A stretch of 5,016 nt of DNA from Fidelibacterota bacterium (GTDB taxonomy: Bacteria; Fidelibacterota; UBA2242; JAFGTP01): assembly GCA_021734005.1 (NCBI GenBank), contig JAIPJV010000175.1, forward strand, positions 1 to 5,016, in the 5' to 3' direction. The notes below the pieces were generated by a model. It searched no databases. It saw only the letters and a list, made by a program, of their open reading frames with translations, and was not told where the DNA came from. This document shows positions 1-5,016 of this stretch, piece after piece. Numbering within the stretch: the stretch's first letter is position 1; each line of letters starts with the position of its first letter. The translations under genes were made by a program, and so were the position numbers.

Positions 1-1526
1 TTGTAAGTGTTGATTAAGACCTCTTGATTGCCTTCATAATTTGAGATATAACTTTTAATTTGATCAATTTTTCCAAAGAAATCTGTTGATCTGGCCGATA
101 TTTTAAGAGCATTGGGTTTGCCTGCCAGAGTTTCGCCAATATGGGCAATTTTATTAGCTCGGGCGAATAATCGGGGTTGATTATCATGGCTGGTTTCAGA
201 GTTTTTGATTTTTATATTTAAAAAGGGTCCGCTGGATATGATAACAGGATTTTGTTTTAGTCCCCGGGTAATGCTTTCTACATTTTGATCTACATTTCTG
301 ACAGCAGTAAGCATTTCACCAAAAATATGGCCTTCGGAATTGTTGAGCGAGAGAAGTGGGGCGCGAATGCTAATAAATTTATTTAGAAAGCCATGAGAAT
401 CATTACCAGCGTAGATGTATTTATGCTGCTTTTGTAATAATTTTTTTATCCACTCTTGTTTCCCAATTTTAAAGGCTTCCATCCTCTTACCATTTACAAT
501 TTGAAATCCGGCTAGATTGCTATGGCTATCTTCGGTATTCCAAACGTCACGGTTTAGAAAAATGTTCTGAACTAGAGATGGTTTTTCAAATGGATGAGCA
601 GCAAAAGCAATTGCTTTTCCATTCAAATCGTTCAAAATTTGATCAACCCGCAATTTTGATTTTTGGAAAACACCTTTTTCAAAACTGTCGCCACATCCGG
701 GGTAAAATTTGCTGGGGTTAATCACAACCATATGAACGGTTTTACCTTTGCCATTATCGGTAGAGACCTCCTCTCCAGGGAGCAGAGTGAATTCTGATGA
801 TTTAGAATTTAGTTCGGCAACCTCTTTCTGCATATTATGCCATTTGGCCAGATCCGGATCAACTCCAGTCCAGGAGTCATGACCATCATCCAGATCATAG
901 GAATGGTCTGTAATAGCAGCAAAAGACATGCCCGTGGCCTTTCCCAGTTTAGGAAATAATTTGAGTGGTAAGCCGAATTCAACCTGATCTTCTGTATAAT
1001 GACTATGACAATGGACATCGCCCCATTTCCATCCAGATTCTACTGGACGTGGGTCTGGATCAATATAAACAGTCATATTCTTTTCTTTTAAAAGGGGGTA
1101 ATTGTTATTGGTCACCCAGCGGGTTTTGTTATTTATCTTGTAAGTTAAGGTGCATTTTATTTCCAGATAGGAACCTGAATAAGGCTTTACATCAAGTGGG
1201 TAGATTTTGGAAAAAAAGAGGGAATCTATATTCTGTTTTTCGCTATAAGTATAGGTATCCAGAATTTGGGAACTTTGCAATATTTCAATCTGTACATCTT
1301 TTAGCTGGATTGGGAATTTATGACTATCTTTGATAATTAAAGCGACTGGAAGTTCCCTGGTTTGAATACGCTGGGGAACATCAAAAATAATTTCCGGCCG
1401 TTTCCGATATAATAAACCTCTTAAAAACCGTGGTTTATAATGAATCTCTGCATATAGAAATAAAGCAGCCAGTGATAATAAAAATATGAACGAACCCGAA
1501 CTTAGGAAAGATTCAAATACAAACAT
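1..1526 (-). CDS. Membrane-anchored PHP-domain metallohydrolase, CehA/McbA-like (C-terminus beyond left edge)
   Basis: Reading the minus strand from the ATG at 1526-1524 gives 508 uninterrupted codons running off the window; an in-frame TAG lies two codons upstream (1532-1530), so this is the first possible start. Residues about 12-26 form one hydrophobic helix, followed by a basic stretch (KPRFLRGLLYRKR). Residues about 45-160 look beta-rich and are unassigned. The PHP domain follows, with the expected metal ligands: H172 and H174 (DVHCHSH), D207-H208 (ITDH), E252/E253 (PGEE), H265, H311 (AAHP), and D376/H378 (GNDSH). SGPFL at 432-436 is typical of CehA/McbA-like PHP proteins. PHP enzymes are metal-dependent phosphoesterases or hydrolases; the substrate cannot be told. 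No clear ribosome binding site precedes the start. The basic residues after the helix suggest a cytoplasmic domain, but this is inference. The PHP assignment is firm; the subfamily is less so. Confidence 0.88.
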   Translation of the reverse strand, partial: MFVFESFLSSGSFIFLLSLAALFLYAEIHYKPRFLRGLLYRKRPEIIFDVPQRIQTRELPVALIIKDSHKFPIQLKDVQIEILQSSQILDTYTYSEKQNIDSLFFSKIYPLDVKPYSGSYLEIKCTLTYKINNKTRWVTNNNYPLLKEKNMTVYIDPDPRPVESGWKWGDVHCHSHYTEDQVEFGLPLKLFPKLGKATGMSFAAITDHSYDLDDGHDSWTGVDPDLAKWHNMQKEVAELNSKSSEFTLLPGEEVSTDNGKGKTVHMVVINPSKFYPGCGDSFEKGVFQKSKLRVDQILNDLNGKAIAFAAHPFEKPSLVQNIFLNRDVWNTEDSHSNLAGFQIVNGKRMEAFKIGKQEWIKKLLQKQHKYIYAGNDSHGFLNKFISIRAPLLSLNNSEGHIFGEMLTAVRNVDQNVESITRGLKQNPVIISSGPFLNIKIKNSETSHDNQPRLFARANKIAHIGETLAGKPNALKISARSTDFFGKIDQIKSYISNYEGNQEVLINTY

Positions 1527-1537
1527 GGACTAAATAT

Positions 1538-1543
1538 ATTATA
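1538..1543 (-). promoter_or_regulatory. Possible -10 box for the PHP gene
   Basis: The minus strand reads TATAAT here, a perfect -10 consensus, ending 11 nt before the ATG of the PHP gene. At 17 bp spacing the -35 position reads AATTCT, a poor match. If this box is used, transcription would start within a few bases of the ATG, giving a leaderless or near-leaderless mRNA, which would agree with the absence of a Shine-Dalgarno sequence. The surrounding DNA is very AT-rich, so a chance match is quite possible. Confidence 0.3.
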
Positions 1544-1872
1544 GTATTTTTATTTACTCAAGAATTTTTATTGACATCGAGGGAAAATATGTTTCACTGC
1601 CGGAGTACTTATAAACTAAAGGAGGCGGGCTAGTTACCGGGGTAGAAATTAATTGATTATAAAAAGAGAAGAAGTTAAATTGAACTCCAGAGTTAATCTG
1701 TATTGTTTATGACTATTTGGATTATTTTTTTGATAATTTAATGGGTGTAAGTGGATATATTTTCAAAGTATGCCAATGAAATAGTCTCAGACAATAATTC
1801 CTTCGAAAAGATTATTCAAAATATGAAGTAAGAAATAATTTTTCAAGTAAAGTAATAATGCCTAAACATAAA

Positions 1873-1878
1873 AAGGAG
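1873..1878 (+). promoter_or_regulatory. Ribosome binding site of efp
   Basis: AAGGAG lies 5 nt before the GTG at 1884. It decides the start: an in-frame TAA at 1869-1871 excludes any earlier one, and the spacing suits GTG as initiator. Confidence 0.85.
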
Positions 1879-1883
1879 AAAAG

Positions 1884-2447
1884 GTGGCAGGAACTTCAGA
1901 TATCAGGAATGGGCTTGTGATCCGATATAATGGAGAATTATATAAAGTTATTGACTTCCAGCATTTCAAAATGGGTAGAGGCGGAGCCAAGGTCAGAACA
2001 AAGATGAAAAGCATACCGGAAGGTAATGTTATTGAAGAAACCTTTCGGCCCAATGATAAGTTTGAAGATGTTCGCCTGGAAGCCCGCCGAATGCAATATC
2101 TATATAATCAGGGTGACACCTATTTTTTTATGGATACGAAGACTTATGAACAAATAAATTTGCCGGATGAGATTTGCCAGGAGGCCAGCCAGTTTTTAAA
2201 GGAAAATGAGGAGATAAAAATTCTTTTTGATGGCATGACTCCTGTTGATATCAAATTGCCTGTAAAAGTTGATCTGGAAGTGGAAAAAGCTCCTCCCGGT
2301 GTAGTGGGAAATACTGCTCAAGGTGGTGATAAACGGGTGACTCTGGAAACAGGATACAAAGTTAAAGTACCTTTATTTATTGAGGAAGGCGATATCGTAC
2401 GCATTGATACCCGTTCAGGCGAGTACAAAGAAAGGGTTAACACGTAA
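1884..2447 (+). CDS. efp: Translation elongation factor P
   Basis: This 187-residue protein has the usual EF-P length. EF-P binds between the ribosomal P and E sites and promotes peptide bond formation on polyproline stretches. The KOW-like domain I covers about residues 1-64 (IRNGLVIRYNGELYKV, then FQHFKMGRGG), the OB domain II about 66-128 (MQYLYNQGD, YFFMDTKTYEQ), and domain III the rest (PPGVVGNTA, TLETG, VPLFIEEGD). The C-terminal signature IDTRSGEYKERV is at 174-185. The loop that reaches the peptidyl-transferase centre reads KMGRGG. Aligned from memory with Bacillus subtilis EF-P (KPGKG, modified Lys32), the tip residue here is Arg32 and the preceding proline is Met30. The start is GTG with a good ribosome binding site. 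It is the first gene of the apparent operon; accB follows after 13 bp. No modification gene (earP, epmA, ymfI) is in the window. Confidence 0.97.
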   Translation: MAGTSDIRNGLVIRYNGELYKVIDFQHFKMGRGGAKVRTKMKSIPEGNVIEETFRPNDKFEDVRLEARRMQYLYNQGDTYFFMDTKTYEQINLPDEICQEASQFLKENEEIKILFDGMTPVDIKLPVKVDLEVEKAPPGVVGNTAQGGDKRVTLETGYKVKVPLFIEEGDIVRIDTRSGEYKERVNT

Positions 2448-2456
2448 AGGAAAGGG
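2448..2456 (+). promoter_or_regulatory. Ribosome binding site of accB
   Basis: The purine-rich AGGAAAGGG directly follows the efp stop and lies 4 nt before the ATG at 2461. It supports starting accB at 2461 (or at the adjacent ATG at 2464) rather than at an ATG at 2380 inside efp. Confidence 0.7.
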
Positions 2457-2460
2457 AAGC

Positions 2461-2943
2461 ATGATGAAAATTGCAAAAATACGCAAATTAATAGAGCTTT
2501 TAGAAAACCATGATATTGGCCATATAGAGTTATCTAACTGGTTTACTAAAGTAAAAATATCAAAAAATTCAGGTAGAATTGTGGCTGAAGGTTCCGGAAC
2601 TCCGGGCAACAAAAAAATAGTAAGAGAAACTTCTCAGACTGCTCCTCAGCCAGCAGATTCATCCCGGAACTCGGCTTCAAAGACTGAGGGAACCAGTGAT
2701 AATAGAGTTGAAATCAAAAGTCCAATTGTTGGAACGTTTTATCGAGCACCAGCACCAGATGCTGATGCTTTTGTTCAAGTTGGCGATAGCTTTAATACTG
2801 GTGATACCCTCTGTATCGTAGAAGCCATGAAAGTTATGAACGAAATTGAAGCGGAATTTTCCGGAAAAATTGTGAAAATTCTGGTAGAAAATGCTGAGCC
2901 GGTTGAGTACGAACAACCGCTTTTTCTTGTTGACAAACAATAA
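2461..2943 (+). CDS. accB: Biotin carboxyl carrier protein of acetyl-CoA carboxylase
   Basis: The protein has 160 residues. It carries the biotin that AccC carboxylates and that the carboxyltransferase then uses to make malonyl-CoA for fatty acid synthesis. The N-terminal segment (about 1-36: IAKIRKLIELLENHDIG, then IELSNWFTKVKIS) is the usual AccB start. Residues about 40-82 are a polar Ser/Thr/Pro/Gly-rich linker. The biotinyl domain spans about 83-158, with the AccB-type thumb (FYRAPAPDADAF, 93-104) and the biotinylation motif EAMKVMNEI, making Lys124 the biotin site. The thumb argues for a true acetyl-CoA carboxylase carrier over a decarboxylase carrier. ATG 2461 and ATG 2464 are adjacent and cannot be separated here. 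An in-frame extension to 2380 overlaps efp, encodes no family sequence and is rejected. A biotin ligase (BirA) is needed but not present. The gene lies 21 bp before accC. Confidence 0.96.
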   Translation: MMKIAKIRKLIELLENHDIGHIELSNWFTKVKISKNSGRIVAEGSGTPGNKKIVRETSQTAPQPADSSRNSASKTEGTSDNRVEIKSPIVGTFYRAPAPDADAFVQVGDSFNTGDTLCIVEAMKVMNEIEAEFSGKIVKILVENAEPVEYEQPLFLVDKQ

Positions 2944-2964
2944 TAAAAAATGGTATAGAAACAA

Positions 2965-4326
2965 TTGATTAATAAAGTATTAATTGCCAATCGAGGCGAA
3001 ATAGCATTAAGGATTATACGAGCGTGCAAGGAACTGGATATTTCTACTGTAGCTGTTTATTCAACTGCTGATGAATTGTCCTTGCATGTCAAATACGCAG
3101 ATGAAGCCGTTTGTATTGGGCCGCCTGCTAGCAATCGTAGCTATCTCAAAAAATCTCAAATAATTAGTGCTGCCGAAGTTACCAATGCTGATGCCATTCA
3201 CCCAGGCTATGGATTTTTTGCGGAAAATGCTGAATTTGCAGAAATGTGCCTGGAGCACGGTATGGAATTCATCGGCCCGGATCCGGAAGTCATCAATGCC
3301 ATGGGCAACAAAGCCCGGGCTCGAAAAAAGATGCAGGAGGTCGATGTTCCTGTAATTCCAGGTAGTGAGGGTGTGGTTGCTGATTATGAAGCTTTGAAAG
3401 AAACAGCCAAAGAAATCGGCTATCCCCTCTTGCTAAAAGCCAGTGCAGGAGGTGGTGGACGGGGAATGAGAATCGTTCAGAATCCTGGCGGCTTACAAAA
3501 TGCTTATGATGCAGCCCGCTCAGAAGCGGAAGCTGCTTTTGGTGATCCGGCTATGTATATTGAAAAAATGATCCTGGAAGCCAAACACATCGAAGTTCAA
3601 ATAATGGGCGATAAGCATGGTAATGTTGTTCATCTGGGTGAGCGCGATTGTTCTATTCAGCGTCGCCATCAAAAAATGATCGAGGAATCACCTTCTCCTG
3701 TTGTTGATCAAGATCTGCGCCAACACATGGGGCAAAAGGCTGTGGAAGCGGCTGAAGCTGTTAATTATGTTGGCCCGGGCACTGTTGAATTTCTCCTCGA
3801 TAAAGATAATAATTTTTATTTTATTGAAATGAATACTCGAATCCAGGTTGAACATCCAGTTACAGAAATGGTGACAGGCTATGATATTGTAAAAGGACAG
3901 ATTGAAGTGGCAAATGGTGAAAAATTGCCACCGGAACTGGAAAATATCGAATTAAAAGGCCATTCTATCGAATGCCGAATCAATGCAGAAGATCCTGATA
4001 ATAATTTTCGTCCCTGCCCGGGTAAGATTGAGTCATTTCACATGCCGGGTGGACCGGGAATCCGAATGGATACTCATATCTATGATGATTATGTAATGCC
4101 ATCGCATTATGATTCTTTGCTGGGTAAATTGATCACCCATGGCAGAACCCGGGAGGAGGCTATCAAAAGAATGGAACGTGCTCTGGATGAAATTGTTATT
4201 GAAGGCATTCATACAATTATTCCTCTGCATCAGTCCATTATCAAAAACACAAAATTTCAGGATGGAAATTTCCATACTGGATTTATGGATACATTCAAAT
4301 ATAAAAGAAATAAAAAGAGAGGTTGA
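2965..4326 (+). CDS. accC: Biotin carboxylase subunit of acetyl-CoA carboxylase
   Basis: At 453 residues the protein is close to the usual length (about 450). It uses ATP and bicarbonate to carboxylate biotin on AccB. The N-terminal domain begins KVLIANRGEIALRIIRA; the ATP-grasp domain covers about 115-323 and the C-terminal domain about 335-443. Expected residues are present: K116 and K158 (ATP), the glycine-rich AGGGGRGMRIV (161-171), HLGERDCSIQRRHQK (223-237), E275, E288 and N290 (metal), the active-site MNTRIQVEHPVTE (289-301) with R292, Q294 and E296, and R338 in ECRINAEDP. The start is TTG, with an in-frame TAG 9 nt upstream (2956-2958) excluding earlier starts; the family's N-terminus begins exactly here. 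No strong Shine-Dalgarno is visible, only a weak purine run (TAGAAA), so translation may be coupled to accB. Pyruvate or propionyl-CoA carboxylase use is possible but less likely beside an AccB-type carrier. Confidence 0.97.
   Translation: MINKVLIANRGEIALRIIRACKELDISTVAVYSTADELSLHVKYADEAVCIGPPASNRSYLKKSQIISAAEVTNADAIHPGYGFFAENAEFAEMCLEHGMEFIGPDPEVINAMGNKARARKKMQEVDVPVIPGSEGVVADYEALKETAKEIGYPLLLKASAGGGGRGMRIVQNPGGLQNAYDAARSEAEAAFGDPAMYIEKMILEAKHIEVQIMGDKHGNVVHLGERDCSIQRRHQKMIEESPSPVVDQDLRQHMGQKAVEAAEAVNYVGPGTVEFLLDKDNNFYFIEMNTRIQVEHPVTEMVTGYDIVKGQIEVANGEKLPPELENIELKGHSIECRINAEDPDNNFRPCPGKIESFHMPGGPGIRMDTHIYDDYVMPSHYDSLLGKLITHGRTREEAIKRMERALDEIVIEGIHTIIPLHQSIIKNTKFQDGNFHTGFMDTFKYKRNKKRG
4315..4322 (+). 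promoter_or_regulatory. Ribosome binding site of gcvH
   Basis: AAGAGAGG lies inside the 3' end of accC, 6 nt before the ATG at 4329. This spacing favours ATG 4329 over the in-frame TTG at 4323, which would sit against the site and overlap the accC stop. Confidence 0.7.
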
Positions 4327-4328
4327 AG

Positions 4329-4706
4329 ATGAGTGTTCAAGAAGGTTTGTATTATACTAAAGAACATGAATGGGTAAAAGTTGATGGCGAGACCGGCACA
4401 ATTGGAATATCTGATCATGCTCAGGAAGAGCTGGGAGATATTGTATTTGTTGAACTTCCCGAAGAGGGGCAAGAGTTCTCACAGGGAGACGCAATTGGAA
4501 CGATCGAGGCTGTTAAAACAGTTTCTGATATTTATACTCCCGTATCAGGTGAAGTCATTGAAGCTAATGAATCTCTGGAAGAAGAAGCTGAAAAGATTAA
4601 TCAAGATCCTTATGGTGAAGGCTGGATAGCAAAAATCAAAATGAGTGATAAAGATGAACTCGACGATTTGCTGACAGCTGAAGAATACGAAGACATGCTT
4701 GAGTAG
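4329..4706 (+). CDS. gcvH: Glycine cleavage system H protein (lipoyl carrier)
   Basis: The 125-residue protein matches the usual H-protein length. Its lipoyl arm takes the aminomethyl group from glycine decarboxylase (GcvP), passes it to the T protein and is reoxidised by the L protein. Visible family features are the N-terminal YYTKEHEWVKVDG (8-20), GTIGISDHAQEELGDIVFVE (23-42), the lipoylation motif GTIEAVKTVSDIYTPVSGEV with Lys63 as attachment site, and NQDPYGEGWIAKIK (91-104). The C-terminus is strongly acidic. It begins 2 nt after the accC stop, so translational coupling is likely, and precedes gcvPA, which supports a glycine cleavage role over the GcvH-like proteins that only relay lipoate. 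The T-protein gene and the lipoate ligase or synthase genes are not in the window. Confidence 0.96.
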   Translation: MSVQEGLYYTKEHEWVKVDGETGTIGISDHAQEELGDIVFVELPEEGQEFSQGDAIGTIEAVKTVSDIYTPVSGEVIEANESLEEEAEKINQDPYGEGWIAKIKMSDKDELDDLLTAEEYEDMLE

Positions 4707-4748
4707 TACTATCCCCATTTATTTAATTATCATGACCATGAGGCAACT

Positions 4749-5016
4749 ATGGACTATGTACCAAATACCAAGGAATGTGAAAGAGAAATCCTGGAAGAAT
4801 TGGGTGTAGATAGTTTTGAAGACCTGATTGATAACATTCCTGATAAATTCATTGAAAAGGCCGGTATTGAATTACCCAAGCCTTTATCTGAAACCGAAGC
4901 CAGTCAAAAATTATCAAAAATGGCCCGCAAAAATAAAAACACTCTGGAAAACATATCATTTTTAGGGGCGGGGGCCTATGACCATTTCATTCCTGCTACT
5001 GTAGATTTTTTGACGC
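4749..5016 (+). CDS. gcvPA: Glycine dehydrogenase (decarboxylating) subunit 1, N-terminal part (cut by right edge)
   Basis: Eighty-nine codons are present before the window ends. GcvPA pairs with GcvPB to form the PLP-dependent P protein, which decarboxylates glycine and loads the aminomethyl group on GcvH. The start MDYVPNT, the segment SFEDLIDNIPDKF, and SFLGAGAYDHFIP (about 72-84) are characteristic of the N-terminal subunit of the split enzyme. The first residues fit the split form better than the fused GcvP of about 950 residues, though the downstream stop and gcvPB are not visible. GAGG at 4740-4743 lies 5 nt before the ATG, and no other in-frame start precedes it. The 42 bp gap after gcvH shows no terminator, so it probably belongs to the same operon. 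Confidence 0.93.
   Translation, partial: MDYVPNTKECEREILEELGVDSFEDLIDNIPDKFIEKAGIELPKPLSETEASQKLSKMARKNKNTLENISFLGAGAYDHFIPATVDFLT

Larger units (their letters stand above)
1527..1883. other. Divergent intergenic region between the PHP gene and efp
   Basis: These 357 bp separate two divergently transcribed units and should carry promoters for both. Visible contents are a possible minus-strand -10 box (1538-1543), an orphan AGGAGG (1620-1625) with no ATG, GTG or TTG at usable distance, a TTGAAC (1680-1685) resembling a -35 box but with no good -10 at 16-18 bp, a 26-codon GTG-started open frame (1751-1831), and the efp ribosome binding site. Short AT-only inverted repeats occur (for example 1721-1725 with 1733-1737) but none forms a GC-rich stem with a U-tract. 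I recognise no riboswitch or RNA gene. Confidence 0.6.

Noticed and set aside
965..1333. 122-codon plus-strand open frame
   Set aside because: It is antisense to the PHP-domain gene, whose minus-strand frame contains conserved motifs across the same bases.
1680..1713. TTGAAC as the -35 of an efp promoter
   Set aside because: No acceptable -10 sits at 16-18 bp; the best nearby hexamers are at 15 or 22 bp.
1721..1737. Inverted repeat ATTAT/ATAAT with a T-rich loop as a terminator
   Set aside because: The stem is 5 bp of A/T only and the T-run lies in the loop rather than after the stem.
1858..1920. 20-codon ATG frame overlapping the efp start in another frame
   Set aside because: It covers the efp ribosome binding site, has no binding site of its own, and its residues look like a shadow translation.
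2380..2460. Upstream extension of accB to an ATG inside efp
   Set aside because: It overlaps the conserved efp C-terminus, encodes nothing like AccB, and a good ribosome binding site precedes the ATG at 2461.
4323..4328. TTG start for gcvH overlapping the accC stop by 4 nt
   Set aside because: The ribosome binding site at 4315-4322 would abut it; ATG 4329 has correct spacing and gives the usual H-protein N-terminus.
4707..4748. Promoter or terminator between gcvH and gcvPA
   Set aside because: Only a 4 bp TCAT/ATGA inverted repeat is visible, with no U-tract and no promoter-like pair.

Overview
The window is AT-rich bacterial DNA holding two divergently oriented blocks, separated by about 357 bp without a convincing gene. 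It contains no rRNA, tRNA, mobile element, CRISPR array or clear intrinsic terminator. The organism cannot be named from this. A standalone biotin carboxylase beside its biotin carrier, an acetyl-CoA carboxylase-type carrier, and a glycine decarboxylase that begins like the split (GcvPA/GcvPB) form fit an anaerobic or deep-branching bacterium, such as a Firmicutes-, Thermotogae- or FCB-like lineage. That placement is inference only.

Left block (1-1526, minus strand): one long coding region, open for 508 codons and cut by the left edge. It encodes an N-terminally membrane-anchored protein with a PHP-type metal-dependent hydrolase domain, resembling the CehA/McbA-like group. Its metal-ligand motifs are all visible, but its substrate is unknown.

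Intergenic region (1527-1883): AT-rich. It holds a possible -10 box for the PHP gene, an isolated AGGAGG with no usable start after it, a 26-codon open frame of doubtful reality, and the efp ribosome binding site. The promoter of the rightward genes probably lies here, but I could not pick it out.

Right block (1884-5016, plus strand): efp, accB, accC, gcvH and gcvPA (cut by the right edge), with gaps of 13, 21, 2 and 42 bp. The spacing suggests one operon. EF-P rescues ribosomes stalled on proline-rich sequences. AccB (biotin carrier) and AccC (biotin carboxylase) perform the first half of acetyl-CoA carboxylation, and the carboxyltransferase AccA/AccD is not in the window. GcvH (lipoyl carrier) and GcvPA start glycine cleavage. 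Two swinging-arm carrier proteins, one biotinylated and one lipoylated, are therefore encoded close together. Start codons vary: GTG for efp, TTG for accC, ATG for the rest.

I see no new multi-gene system. The points most worth a second look are an arginine in place of the usual lysine at the EF-P loop tip, the membrane-anchored PHP protein and its apparently very short leader, and the weak TTG start of accC.
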